Source: Solen grandis
Taxonomy: Eukaryota > Mollusca > Bivalvia > Adapedonta > Solenidae
Assembly (NCBI GenBank): GCA_021229015.1
Contig: CM037783.1
Span: 3,254,725 to 3,318,724, forward strand
Direction of reading: 5' to 3'
Length of the DNA stretch: 64,000 nucleotides
Below, one piece after another: positions 21,590 to 34,342 of this stretch (its first letter is position 1; every line of letters starts with the position of its first letter). Under the pieces are notes generated by a model, which searched no databases, had not been told where the DNA came from, and saw nothing but the letters and a program-made list of their open reading frames with translations. The translations under genes and the position numbers were made by a program.

Positions 21590-23634
21590 TGTTATTACAT
21601 GTTTATGACTTATATTTAGAATATACTTAGTCCAAGGTCACGCCTTTTTTTTCAAATCCAATATGAACAGTGATAGATAAACATATGTATATTCATATTT
21701 TTACAATGACATTGAAATATGACAGTGCAGCAGTTTGATAATAAAAACCCCATCCAACTGCTATTTTTAATGAAGTAACCATTGACCATTTAATGCAAGA
21801 TGATAATAACAAAATCTTAATGAACGTGTGTTAAGATAGCATTCTTACGGCACCTTGCTTTTTAATATTTTAATTAGTGGTGGAAATTAGTATTAGTACG
21901 AAATGGAAGGTCAAGAGGCTAGGGTCGCATCATTATTTTATAGCTCATTTTATATATCAAAAACACTCATTTCTAGTCCCCCCACTTTTTTTTGCTTTTA
22001 CTGGTTCAGTTTTTTAAAAAAAATTTCCCCAAAGGATTATATATAAGGCAATAAGTGACTTGCATCACCTTCACCAACAAGTACGAAAACCAATAGGCGC
22101 GAACGTCATTTATAGGGACCATCTTAAAATGCAGCTGTGTTAAGACAGATACTTATAAACTTTCCGAAATAACGCGCTCTAGTGTTAACTAGAGCGCACC
22201 CATCCGTCATTAGCTAGGGTACCGGACAAATCGGTGGGGCATGAGGAAATCTTATGATAAGAGTAATTTAAATTTAATTATACTTAAGAGAGAGAAAGAG
22301 AGGGGGAGGTGGTGGGGCGTAGAAGAAAGAGGTAGATATCTGGTCCGATATGACTAAGTGCGTCATGAGAAAACATATGATGTGTAATTGTTTATGTCAA
22401 AAGCAACAGAACGAATGACTGAGTAAACAAAATAACCATTAACTTTTTACAGTTTTATTTCCCAGAAGTTGTAATTATACCTTATGCTTTCATTACAATA
22501 TATATAACTTAAAACTGCAAAGTTGACTTATACAACCAGTGGAACTATTTTCAACGCGAAAGTATGTATAAAAGGAGGTAATGTGATTGTAACTAGAAAT
22601 TATAGTGTCTGAATTTTGACTTTAGAGGCTTTCCCTTCTCAAAAGGAAAAAAAAAACATACACCTAGCTCAGGTTACTTAACGCTTTGCTACTGAACTAT
22701 TCTTATCAAGGAATAACTAATGGGAAGATTATAAAATTCAGGGACTTGTACTTTAATCCTGTGCCCCCCCCCCCCCCAAAAAAAAATATCTGAACTGATT
22801 TATTTGTTTTGTTATCATTGTTCTTATTGTTGATTATGATGATGATGATGTTTGTTTTGAAATTAACATTAACACAGCCTTAGTAGCTAACTGTTTGGAA
22901 ATTCCATGCATCTAGCAGACCCTAACAATTAACTCTTCTAATGATTAAAAAAAAAAGGAATTGCCTGTTATAAAAATGTCCCCTTATTGATTTATGTATT
23001 AGTTATTTACATGAACTTTTAAGAACACACTTTAGATATTTCTGAACCAAACGGTCTACAGCTGAGGTTGTTTAGCAATGCATAGAGGAAATATTTAGAC
23101 CAACTGTTTGCAAATTATGTATACATATTCTGAAATGGCTTTGCTTTATTTCATCGTGTTTCAAAAACATGCAAGGCGTCAATGATGCTTTACGTCAAAA
23201 TTAGTCCTGTAAGTCTCTGGTTAAAGGAAAAAGCAAGTACCACATAGCAGCGAAACGGATATCATATCATTTCCCGAAATGACAGAGAATCACGCCAACA
23301 ACAACAATAGTCCTTCGGTCCGATTATTTGACGCTTGCGTCAAAAGATTCTTGTATTGTGTTTGTAATTTGCTGCTGAAAAAGTACAAGATCTAAACTAA
23401 TAGATACGCTACTCAGCGAAATTTTGTATATTCTCGGCGTGAATCCTCGGAGTTGCGCCAGAACGAGAGTTTATAGTAACTTTAAGTGATAGCAAAATAA
23501 TGATCGGTAGAACGATTCAATTATTTTATATTATTTATCATAATAATTCTTTAATTTACTTGATGTTGTCCGATACCTGATTGTTTGTGATAGAACATAC
23601 AGGTAGGTGAAATGCAAAAAAAACACAAATCTAT

Positions 23635-23636
<2 letters not shown>
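21590..23636. other. No gene recognised; simple-sequence patches
   Basis: GA-rich patch 22287-22335, a C14 run with following A run near 22766-22790, and ATG triplets near 22834. No coding or terminal-repeat signal found. Confidence 0.5.

Positions 23637-23670
<34 letters not shown>
23637..23670. repeat. (CA)17 microsatellite
   Basis: Uninterrupted dinucleotide run. Confidence 0.95.
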
Positions 23671-23674
<4 letters not shown>

Positions 23675-23879
23675 TTACTCAAGGGTCTCATTATACAGAG
23701 ACCCTGATTACTCAAAATATTCACTTTGATGTTATTTTATACTAACGGGAACTCAAAACGCCATTCTCGAAGATTGTGCATTTGCAATTATTTCTCAAAC
23801 ACAAATAAAACAACTACTGAATGGTGAGTGAATTTCTGTGATACTTTGTATTCATAGTTTTGTTTAGTAATGGGCCACA

Positions 23880-24365
23880 TCATACACAAAAACCAGCCAT
23901 TATCTTAGTAAGTATATATATATCCAGTAATGTCGTAATTTGATGAGTGTCGAGAAGATCAAGTACTTTAGAAAGGTTGGGTAAAACTGCATTGATCTTT
24001 TCTCCAACACAATGCGATGCAGATATGTCCTTCAATGTTCGAAGGAGGTAGGACTCCCAACCTCGCCTACTCCAATTCCCAACTTCGCCAACGACGAAAC
24101 CCATGCTGCTAGTTCTATGTTATGGTCTCAGAACGATTGGTAATTTTCCGGTTACATTTGTCCCCCTTCTTGCAGACAAGAGTAACATATAATGTCTTCC
24201 ATTCATAAGGAATGTGATATTGAGCAGGTTTTGTCTGGAAAATGAGGGTAAGTGCTAGAGCAATGAATTTGAGAACAACAATTTTGTCAAGACACGTAGC
24301 TTTGCGTAGGTGAAGGGCTTGTTAGAGATTCGCTACATCGAATGGGATCACTTCCCCGCTTATAG
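23880..24365 (-). pseudogene. LINE reverse-transcriptase relic (fingers/palm start)
   Basis: On the minus strand from 24303 the frame reads KATCLDKIVVLKFIALALTL then HIPYEWKTLYVTLVCKKGDK, matching the KATG-D-I ... P-EWK---V-P-(F/Y)KKGDK pattern at the start of non-LTR RT domains. A different frame at 23880-24104 continues INAVLPNLSKVLDLLDTHQI then ILTKIMAGF, matching SVLP--SK--E ... ILTK-QAGFR. A stop (TAA) lies just upstream of KAT and there is a frameshift between the parts; the catalytic palm is not present. This is a short, dead fragment of a different LINE from the one at 34343-38264. Confidence 0.65.
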
Positions 24366-26340
24366 AACTCATTGTGGAGCAAATTGTCATTACTGATGAT
24401 AAAGCCGGGGTCTGCTTTCTATAAGAGTAACCAGACTTCACTCTTTTTTTTCTTTGGAGCTCATAACTTATATGCGAAACGAATGACCATGATTGAGATA
24501 GGACCTTTTCAGTACGGCAGATGTTTTAGGAGAAGAAGTATGTTACAGAGGACGAATAGCTAGTATGGGATGATCTCGTTCTTGTTCAATACTGCAATAC
24601 TGGAGGATAGTTCAATGTAATACTAACGTGGAAACAGCCATGTATAAAATGTATAACTTCATGAGACTTCACTTCAGAATGTTAGAAAAAATACACCTGC
24701 AGCTGTCCTGCGTTCAGTTACCGTGAACAGTCGCTAACGTGTGCGATTGCATCACTGTTACCATAGCATATATATTGAAAACAAGGAACAAACTTGCAAC
24801 CGTTTGATTATCGATTGCGCATCGCTACGTGATTTTAATTGTACATATGGGGATTGACTGCTGCGGAGAGTTTGCTATTTGCTGATGTTAGCTACTGTAA
24901 TTTAAGCGATTACTGATTATAACTCTGAGTCTCATTTCAAGCGGGACATTCATTAATGCGAAACACGTTCATGGCTTACTAACAGGTTCAGTCCATTATT
25001 AAAAAAATCATTATCTCGTTCTTACAATATATTATCTTGAAATAATGAGATGCATATCTCTTAATAACGATATATTGACACATAAAAACGAGTCAAATAT
25101 CTTAAATGAATAATATTTACGAGATACTTATATTATACTTACAAAATAATATGACCATATTTCTATTGCTATCTACATAAAAAATAGCAATTATTTCAAT
25201 CATGTATTTAAGCTCGATTTCGAAACATGTTTTTATAGCTGATAGTATCCTTCTCGGTGGTTTCTGCGTTGGATCAGTACTTTGCGCCTGGGATAATCAT
25301 GAAAACATCCACAGTCAGGTGCGTTATCAACGGACCACATGACCTCCTTATTAGCACCATAAATGTTTCATTCTTGAAGTTATCTGATACAATACATGCA
25401 TAACACCGTAAACAGGCCCCTTTAGTTAACAACAAAATAAAAAAAAAATGGTTCAGTATTGGGACCTTTATACTTGTATTCACGTTAAAATGAAGCGCCC
25501 GTTGTAATGGTCCTGCACTATATTGGACTATTGTTGCATTGGTGTCACATTAAGATGGAGGGCATAATTGGAATGGATCTGTCTGCATTGTACATGTATA
25601 CCATTCTGTTGCAGCAGTTGTTTTTTGGCTTATTAAGCCAACATTTGAATGTTTATTGGCTTATTAAGCCAACATTTGAATATTTAAGTCTATCAAATTA
25701 CTCAGATATGAATTGATATATTCTATCAATATGAACAATTCAAAGATTTGAATTATTTTTCCCATCCTGTTGTTCTTGAAGCACTGATTTCTCCATTATT
25801 GTGTTAATTTGATAACAAATAATAAATATGTATAAAATGTTTATTAATACTTGTATTATTGTCAAGATAAGTTTGTGACTATTTTGAACATTTTATTTGT
25901 TAATATAATTTATTGATGTACATAGTATCTCGAGATCTTTTCTCGTTGTAATCAGATACTATCTCGTAATAATGACACATGATCTGGTTAATAGGAGATA
26001 AATCGTTATGATTATCATTTAATTTACTCCTGATTGGCACTAGGCGGCTTTCATATGTATATGAATTCTCAATTATGTAAAATGTCCATTCATTATTCTC
26101 GCAGATGAAGAAAGTACTTAATTACGATTTTCATACTTTTACTCAAACTATGTGCATTTGTTTCCATGGGGATTTGAATATAATACTCAAATATTAGCCT
26201 GAGATCATACTTAAGTAAATTCGAGAAAACAGGGCCCACATTTTGTGAAAAGTTGTAAATATCAGTTTTCAATGTAACTATCAATGACGACTTTATCGTT
26301 ATAGGTGAAAAATTATTCAATAACTTTGTGTGTTTTTTTG
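24366..26340. other. AT-rich stretch; a 31-bp direct repeat with palindromic core
   Basis: TTGGCTTATTAAGCCAACAT occurs at about 25625 and 25656, and TTGGCTTATTAAGCCAA is itself nearly palindromic. A minus-strand frame 25274-25483 has a hydrophobic start and LRCYACIVSD; see findings. Otherwise nothing recognised. Confidence 0.45.
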
Positions 26341-26343
26341 ATA

Positions 26344-26636
26344 AGTTTAACGTCCCAACAACAATAATTCAGCCATTTTGAGAATATGTCTACTTGATAC
26401 AAATATATATCTACAACACTGCAGTATCACACCTTAGACATGTGGCATGATACCATACTCAGTCACATTAGCCTGACACCGGACCAACCAGTCATGCAAA
26501 TACCCTTATATAGCGTCAAGCAAGGGACATATACCAATATCATTCTTTGCGATTTGGTATGACGCGAACGGGGATCGAACACACGACCGCCCGCTCCAGA
26601 GGCGGACGCTCTAACCACTCGAACGCGGGTACGGCG
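26344..26636 (-). mobile_element. tRNA-derived SINE, reverse strand, 17958 family
   Basis: Reverse-complement landmarks: GTTTAACGTCCCAACAA (tail) at the left, ACATGTGGCATGATACCATA and GCCTGACACCGGACCAACC (body), GGGGATCGAACAC (B box) near 26571, and TCTAACCACTCGAACGCGGG (A box) near 26609. The short frame 26463-26690 is a SINE shadow. Confidence 0.85.
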
Positions 26637-28394
26637 TTCCATATTATTGATCGTTTGTTGCTTGATCTGCTGTAAGCAGAGGTGAAACATAAGTATTACT
26701 TTTCCGTTATCGGTCTGTCCGTCCGTTCGTCTGTCTGGCCGTCACACTTTTCCCGTCACGCTAATGAAAACTCTTGTTTTGAAATGAAATTGCGAAAGAC
26801 TGAATATTTGTGCTGTGTAAGATCTACCCATAGTTGCTTTCAAGCGACAAGAGATAAAACCTCTGCGCGGCATATATAAATGTACCCTAAAGGTTGTAAT
26901 GGTGTTAACCAAAAGTCGAAATACCGGTATTTTATACAGTTGGTAATAATATTAATAAAAAGTAAACACAAATATAATTGGCGATTTTATCTGTTTGTCA
27001 AGGTTATAGTTTACATCCAGAGATTAACATTTTACCAAAACCTCTATTTATATTTGATAAAGTATGATATATTGTTGTCTTGACCTTTGACCTGGTTCAC
27101 CTAAATAGATAAATCAGGAATATAAACTATGCACACATTCACATGCATGCACATTATAAAAATGATTGTACATAGCAATTCTAATCAAAACTACAGTGGA
27201 TTTAAATAATTCTGTCACAACTGAATAACTCGCAAACTCTGTGCTGTCGGAAATATTATGTGTCATGTCGATTATTTTACAAAAAGCTTGTGAACAGTAT
27301 ACTCCAGTCATTTGACGGAAGTAAAGTCTATAGCTGCGACATTTGTTTGCAGCTGTAAGTTATGCAAATTGATATAAAAGTGTATTTTGCGTGTGGCACC
27401 AATGTTTTCATGGCATAGTCAAAAATTGAAAAAAAGAGGTCTTTCTGTGAAGTATACTTTCAAAAATTGTCTAAATCTTGGCAGTTAATGTCTGACAAAT
27501 AAATGGTCAAATTTAAGGTCTTCCAACCCTAATACCATCAAAGCAATGTACATGTATATAACATATTAATAAGCTTTAAAATGTCAAATAATGGTAATCT
27601 TATGGGCAAATTGACATGTTATGACAAGTTTCAGATGTTTTTGAATACCTCCCCTTGATATTTTGTTGCCATGAGTTATCTCCCCTGAAAAATTTTCCTA
27701 TGGTAAAGTTTAGATTTTTTTCACGAAAGGTGATACATAATCATAAAATGCACCTCTCTATCACGAGTTTTTCTCATAAACCAAATTCAGTTTTTCATAT
27801 TCACAGTTAATGTATATTTTTCATAGGCTTAAATGTTAGATTATATGCAGATTATCTCCCTCAAATTTGATAAAACTTAAAAAAAAAACCCCAAAAACCT
27901 TCGTATTTTTTTGTTTGTTTTTGAATGTCTTCAAAGTGACAAAGATTCATAGAAATATTACCATCCAGTGGCAAGATATGGAATATGGCTATTTGAAGAC
28001 CTTAAGAAAAAAGCATCATTCCAGAAACTAGAAAGCTATTTCTGATAAAAAATGAAAATACTTAAAAATGAGTTTGGCTAATGTTTACTATGAAATACTT
28101 GCACACATTCGACTTCTATTGATACATAATTTCCCCATTTTGATATATAATGGGTACAATGTGTTTGAACATGTACACTAAAAAGGCAATTAAAAGTCCA
28201 ATTCATCTATACAGGCGATACATGATGGAAGAAATTTATATTTTTTAAATTTATAATTAATTAATCATGATTTCAAAAAGTGTATCTACATTTTTTAAAA
28301 CATGTAGGTTTTAAATTTTTGTTCCGGTCTTAACTAAACTGAAGGATGATTTCTTGATATTTTCACTCAAAAGTCTTGGTTTCACTAATGTATA
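26637..28394. other. No gene recognised; GTCTGTCCGTCCG tract
   Basis: A GTCTGTCCGTCCGTTCGTCT tract at 26710-26735 resembles pearl-type left ends, but no tandem core follows. The rest is AT-rich without terminal repeats or long frames. Confidence 0.4.
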
Positions 28395-29215
28395 ACTTGT
28401 TATGCACCGCCAACTCCGTTGTGAAGCATTAAAATTTTCGACTGTGCTCTCGTTCGTGTGTGCGTGCGTACGTCCGTGTCTCCGTTCATCTGTTCGTCCG
28501 TCAAACCTCAGGTTTGCCTTTGCGTTTAAACTTTTTTAAAATCTTTATGAAACTAGGTACTTATGTATGTCATGGTATGATCTATCTAATATCTATGCAA
28601 ATTTATGGCTGTGACCTATATTTCACTGTTGGATGAACGAGGTAAAATTGATTGTTCTGCCTCAGGTTTACCTTTGCGATTAAGCTGTTTTTCTATGTAG
28701 ATGGCTTCACATCTTTATGAAGCTAGGTACACATGTACATTATGATATAAACGTTTAAAATTTATGCAAATTTATGGGCGTGACCATTTTTACACTGTGG
28801 GGAGAACATTGTAAAATTGTTTTTTCTGCCTAAGCTTTACCTCAGGTTTACCATTGTGTTTAAGCTTTTTTCCATGAAGATGACTTCACATCTTCATGAA
28901 ACTAGGTACACATGTACGGCGTAATATGGTATATTTTTATAGGTATGCAAATTTAAAGCTGTGACCTACAGTTCATGGTTGGATGAACATGGATAAATTG
29001 ATTATTCTGCCAAAGGTTTACCTTTGTGTGTTAGCTTTTTTCTGAAGATAAACTTTCATTTTTTTAAAACTAGGAACACATGTACATCATGCTATAACCT
29101 GTCTGATATTTATGCATGATTATGGCTTTAACATATATTTTTACTGTTTGTGGTTGTCACTAACACTTCACTGGTGGCAACTCTGCTTCAGGTTCTTCTG
29201 CGCCAACTAATAATG
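28395..29215 (+). mobile_element. Pearl-like element, four core repeats
   Basis: A CACCGCCAACTCCG left end and a CGTGCGTACGTCCGTGTCTC tract are followed by four cores marked by CAGGTTTACCTTTGCG-type words at about 28509, 28663, 28843 and 29013 (period 154-180 bp), each with AAACTAGGTACACATGTACA and ATGCAAATTTATGG segments. The right end near 29160-29215 repeats GCGCCAACTAATAATGCTT. Non-coding. Confidence 0.6.
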
Positions 29216-30289
29216 CTTGGGTCTGATAAATTATCACAGAGCTATGGTCCTTTGTAATTTTGGTCAATCTTATTTGCATTTTATCTCCAAAACCTCTGGT
29301 TTAACTTGGGTGAAACTTCATGAGATTGATAGTGCATGAAAGTGTTTTTTGCATGTATATTAATATCAAAAGTATTGAGTTCTTATGGTCGCTGGGTCGT
29401 CGATGTTGTCCTCGAAAATAGAGTCGCAGAGATACACTCCCTTGTTTTTGTTAATACATTCAAGATGTTTATGAGCATAGTTTTCAAAAGAAAAAATCCA
29501 CAAATTCTTCATGTATTTTAAATTATGATCACTGTTAATTGCCTGATCTTTGTATCAACACACACTTTTCCGAAGTACAATCATTCAATTTATTATTTTG
29601 AACTATCAATAATCGGAGTAATAAATGACCAGTTACCTGTTGATACTCCCTGCATGCAGAAGTGGGTATTTGAAGCAAGGTTATGATAAATACAAGAACT
29701 TACGAACAACAACGCTTAAATTACTGCTATACATGTATTCCATTTAAAACCAAGAGGTCCCATTTTCACCTCTTTTTATGTAATTCGTTAAGGATATCAT
29801 TAATGACATTAATACTGATCTAATTGATTGCTTTCATGCTGAACAAACTGGAGATCTTTAAAATGTATTTGAAACTCTAATTTCACAATGACAGCGTTTG
29901 CCATTAAAGGTTTAGATTATGAAGTTGCCAAAATAACGACGACCTTTACAATACCATTGAACAACTATAGAGATGAAAAGAAAACGGTGGACAAGTATGA
30001 ATCAAACTGACCAATCAAACCTAATTATATACATATGCCTAGTTTTGAAGTGCACCAAAATGGTTGAAAATCACAAACATGCAAATTTCCTGTTCCAGTT
30101 GCTCTTAATCATTTCAATCTTGCATAATGCCTCGATCACGGAACATTCTCTCTGTCAACTTAGTTATAGCGTGTGCAAGGTCAACACTGAGTACAATTTG
30201 ACTATACAAGCTTTCTTTTTTTCTTTTTCTGAGTTTTTCTTATAGTGACTTTGTCACTTTGAAAGATGAATTGTGTGCTAGAAGTTGGA
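29216..30289. other. No gene recognised
   Basis: Short frames at 29336-29521 (+) and 29973-30245 (+) have no recognisable motifs; composition is AT-rich intergenic. Confidence 0.45.
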
Positions 30290-30731
30290 AAAAACATCTG
30301 ACATCATCATTGATATTCAATATCGAGCTAAAGGCGAATTTCTAATCACATATAAGATCCAAATTCGGCAAAAAAAATATCAACCAAGCTTCGAATATTG
30401 AGCCACATATGACATCATTACTCGATATTTGATATCAAGACACGGTAAAATTTGACCAATACTGATCAAGATTTCAATATCAAACGATGTTTAGCATAAT
30501 AGAACTGGTGGTCAATTTCATGCCAGCTTTGAGATCGATTTTCATAACTTGGTATTGACGAATATCGAACTTTGTTTTAATACTGAGCGTAGCCGGACAT
30601 AATTGACTATATAGGACATGCAAATATCTAATTTAAAGAGTTAGTTGCGAATTTTGAGCCAGGTCTGAGATAAATATTTATTACAGCCGAATATCTAGCT
30701 AGATTCCAATACCGAACCAAGTTGAACATTA
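30290..30731. repeat. ~130-bp diverged tandem array, left part
   Basis: The segment TTGAGCCA-GT-TGAGAT recurs near 30390, 30517 and 30650, and again at 32088 beyond the inserted transposon (TTTCAAGCCAGGTCTAGAAT). With the transposon removed the period is about 127-133 bp. Units are rich in GATATT/AATATC words. Confidence 0.5.
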
Positions 30732-30733
30732 TA

Positions 30734-32040
30734 GACACTTCTTAATATTATCTCATGCATATTCAGTAAGGTAACCAGAACGAGGCTTAGATGGGTCAGT
30801 TCAGACTCTGAGTTGTAAACAAACTCAGCAGCTTACACTGATAGAGATGTCAGTGGTGTACATATTTACACAGGCTTAAGCTTTGTTGAGGCCTAGAAAA
30901 TTATTAAATAACTTACATTTTCATCAGAGAAAAAGTCCTTGAACAAAAAATCCAAGTTTTCCAGTGAAGACTATCTACATTAAGACAGTTTCCGTGTATC
31001 CACTATTTAAATCATAGAATCCCTAATAGGCCCAGTCATGCATATTTCACAAATACACAACCTGCTGACCAGATGTATACACATGGTTAAACCAATTCTC
31101 AACACCTACAATAAAGCCATTAAGCTTACATTCCATTGTAAATAAGATAACCTTTTAGACAATAACATAAATTACCAACTTCTTTTGGACACCTAGCTAA
31201 CAGTATCCCAAATGTCTGTTTTAGTTCATGATAATACTGATGTATGCAGCAAATGCCTCAAATCTCAAAGAAAGAATGAAATTTCACATACTTATGTATT
31301 ACGCCATTTTAATCAAGAATGGAATTAAATCACACATTTCTTTGTAATATAATATTTAATTTAAAGATTATGACAAACGTTTTCCTACTTTGTTTTATCG
31401 AGACTTGAATAGAAACCCCCAAAACCAACATTCATTTTCACTATATTATATATCAACAATAAATTCAATACAGTTTTTGTAATTTATTAAAATGCAAGTT
31501 GGACATAGTTTTTCATACATTGTTTATTTGACTATAATTCTGGTCTTTTTTCAGTGTGTAAACTGGAGAATTTTGTAATACATCTGACATACACCCAGTA
31601 TACAAAGATAAACTTATAATATTATATGTAACTCAAAGCATGTGAAGCATTGCCTAATGATGATTTAGTGTACATACACTTTTGTTATAAATATATAAAA
31701 TTAAGAGCATAAGACCAGAGAAGATGGTTGTTGTGTTTTTATTTCTATATAATCAATGAATACCCTTGTTCTTGAACATAGTGATTTAAACTCAGTTTAC
31801 AGTATCTCTGGACAGCCAGATATAGGATATATCTGCAACATATCTTCCATTAGAATTATAAACTGAAACACTGCTATGATAATGAGAAATTTATTTCAAA
31901 AGTTTACTTGTGGATGTGCTTCCACCAGTGGACACCATAACTATCTGAGTGGTTATCAGCTGTACTGGTTCGTACACCTGACCATTTAAACCTTGTTCTG
32001 AGAAAAGAATCCCTGGTATTCATAAAATTTTAGAAGGGCC
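30734..32040. mobile_element. TA-flanked TIR transposon, copy 1, 1,307 bp
   Basis: The ends are inverted: GACACTTCTTAATATT on the left and the complement of GGCCCTTCTAAAATTTTATG on the right, with a second inner inverted block (CAGAACGAGGCTTAGATGGG left; complement of CAGAACAAGGTTTAAATGG right). TA flanks both sides (30732-30733, 32041-32042), as in Tc1/mariner-type insertion. A second copy lies at 43251-45816, and alignment of the two runs end to end. No open frame; non-autonomous. It split the ~130-bp array. Confidence 0.7.
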
Positions 32041-32042
32041 TA

Positions 32043-32112
32043 TTACTGACCATATAAGACATACAGATATCAGGCTAACGGCAATTTTCAAGCCAGGTCT
32101 AGAATCAAAATT
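32043..32112. repeat. ~130-bp diverged tandem array, right part
   Basis: Continuation of the array at 30290-30731 after the inserted transposon. Confidence 0.45.
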
Positions 32113-32575
32113 AAAGAGGTCCAAGATGGCCCTGAATCGCTCACTTGAGAAACATTGCCAATTATTGTATTATGAGTCATATTGAATACATGATCGACAC
32201 AGAAGTACAGCAAGATTATTAAAATTCCACAATACAAATGTACATGCCATCCAATTTTTGGAGGTTATAGCTCTGATAAGTCTATATAAAAGCAAGTGAC
32301 CCTTGGGGTCAGTTTTGACAACAGGACCATGAATTGAACAGACTTGGTTGAGGTCCACTAGTATAAGTCTCAACTGACCAGGCGGCTTTGTGGTTTCTGA
32401 GAAGAAGATCTTCTGAGGGTTTTCGAATACAAGTCTATTTAAAATCAAGTGACCCCTAGGGTTGGAACAATTTTGACCAAGGACCATGATTTGAACAATC
32501 TTGTTAGAGGTTCACTAGGTCATGTTACACACCAATTATCAGCCCTTGGCCTAAGAGGCCTCCGCTTTTTTAGTA
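32113..32575 (-). mobile_element. Pearl/Helentron-like element, reverse strand, truncated
   Basis: The reverse complement of 32113-32152 reads CTCAAGTGAGCGATTCAGGG followed by a GGCC stem and CTCTT, the shared right terminus. Two cores follow, marked by CAAGTGACCC-T-GGGT at about 32293 and 32450 (157 bp apart) and by GACCATGATTTGAACA. The opposite end is not found. The 105-residue frame here is a repeat shadow. Confidence 0.6.
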
Positions 32576-33146
32576 TCTTAATTGTCATTAATTAGAATGT
32601 GATAAACGCCCGTCCTTTACATAATATTCCATCAGAAATTGCTTTTAACTCATGCAAAATGTTTAAAACCTAATCAGTCTGAAAGTTAATACCAAATGTC
32701 AAAAATTCCAATTATCATTAAACTTTTTCAGAAATGTATGGGAAGAAATGCAGAGGTGTAAAATGATGTAAATTGAAATAACTTCTTAAATGTAACGCAC
32801 AATTCTGAAATGGTTGGTACCATAAGAGACACCTTGAATTATCAATAATGCACACGCATTGTATATGGATTTTTCATGACCATCTTTTGAGAACCTCAAT
32901 AATGGCAAAACAGCTTCATGTCATTGACTTCTACCAATAACTTTACAACTACTTGTATAATCTGTAACAATAGCATATCATTCAAAAATATATATCTGGC
33001 TATCATGCATGTTCTTATTTTTTTTCACAAAATATGATACTGAGAAAAAAGTATTGCATTCAAAAGGGTAATCTTGGTGTGGTTGCTGCAATCTGAGTTC
33101 AAATGATACTGGCTCAATGGCATCCTGTGGCGGTTGGAGTAACAAG
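32576..33146. other. No gene recognised
   Basis: AT-rich, no terminal repeat, tandem structure or frame of note. Confidence 0.45.
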
Positions 33147-33182
33147 AGCAAAAATGGCCCGAATTGGCTCTTCTGAGAAATA
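33147..33182 (-). mobile_element. Pearl-type right terminus only, reverse strand
   Basis: CAAGAGCAAAAATGGCCCGA then ATTGGCTCTTCTGAG is a diverged reverse complement of the CTCAGGTGAGC...GGGCC...CTCTTG end. No core is attached. Confidence 0.45.
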
Positions 33183-33210
33183 TTGCCTTCACTGCTTCTA
33201 ATATAACATA

Positions 33211-33444
33211 GTCATGGCCGATCGGTTACAGTCGTGGACTACAAATCTCTCAGCCCCTCACCGCTGTGGGTTCGAATCCCGGTAGGGACTTCGGATTTTT
33301 CATGTGAGGAAGCCTTCCAGCTGGCTTGTGGTAGGTCGGTGGTTCTACCCGGGTACCTCTGTTTACTCGGGGTCTTCCTTCACCTATAATTAGCTGGACG
33401 TCGCTATATGATTGAAATACTATCGCAGCGACGGTAAACTCCAA
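33211..33444 (+). mobile_element. tRNA-derived SINE, 10686 family
   Basis: Degraded A box (TGGCCGATCGGTTAC), exact B box (GGGTTCGAATCCC) near 33269, then GAGGAAGCCTTCCAGCTGGC and TTAGCTGGACGTCGC and GCGACGGTAAACTC, closely parallel to the 10686 copy. Confidence 0.8.
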
Positions 33445-34129
33445 TACACCAACACCATAATGCCAAGAGTCATTTTTCCAAGGAAGGAAGTGTGTTACCA
33501 AGACTTCATTTTTCACTATTTCTTTATTGTGCTTGAAGCCAGTAAGTTGTGTTTTAAGTATATGTGTGTTCATTTATGATTGTGTCTTTGTCCACTGTAA
33601 TGTCAGCGTAAGTTCTTTTTAGTTGTGGAACTAGTTTGGCAGCTTGACCACTGTATCTACTTCTTTATTCTAAATTTATCTAACCAATCACATTTCAAAG
33701 CTATCAATCAACTGACTTACTGTACACCTAAACCTTACTTCGGGCTAGGTCTTGGGCCTGAAAACTACTTTGTTCGAATCTCCTAAGAAGAGTAATTTGG
33801 TCACCTTAATTTGCATTCTTTGACGCCACCACTGGTAATCTATTTATTTAAGATAGCATTTGTAAAACTTAAGTTTATAATGTATTTACTTAGCAAAGAG
33901 AGGCATTTTAATATTGAATATTTTTTCTACAAGAATATAGGAATCACAGTCTGCCAACAGTACTTGACAATTATAATAAAATGACAGAGAATGAACGAAG
34001 ACTTTGCGGAAAGATGAATAACTTCTTTTGTGGCCTGCCACTCCTTTGTGGCTTTGTGGTATGGCCTGCTTTGTGGTATGCTTAATTTATTCACTGTGAA
34101 TAGCTGCTCTAGAGCATGTACCAGAATAC
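33445..34129. other. No gene recognised
   Basis: Contains a GGCCTGC-CTTTGTGG short duplication near 34032-34078; no coding or element signal. Confidence 0.4.
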
Positions 34130-34342
34130 ATTCTAGAATTGTTCTAGAACTATTCGTAATCCTAAAGTTTTAAGGCCTTTAAGTTAAAATTAAAACGTTC
34201 TAGAATAATCCTTGAACCTACAAGTTCTAGAACGGCCATTTAATGATCATGAACTGTTCTAGAAAATTTTCCAGAATATGTTAGATAGGTTTCTTCTAAG
34301 ACAGTTCCTTAAAATTTCATATAAGCATAGAAGCTCAAGAAC
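34130..34342. repeat. 189-bp tandem repeat rich in TTCTAGAA words, left part
   Basis: Contains GTTCTAGAAC several times and a segment (TTCCAGAATATGTTAGATAG, GGTTTCTTCTAAGACAGTTC) found again at 38391-38450. Ends with TAGAAGCTCAAGAAC (34328-34342), which recurs at 38265-38279 as the LINE target duplication. Confidence 0.75.

Noticed and set aside
33250..33573. 107-residue minus-strand ORF
   Set aside because: Entirely within and beside a SINE; reads through its B box and tail.
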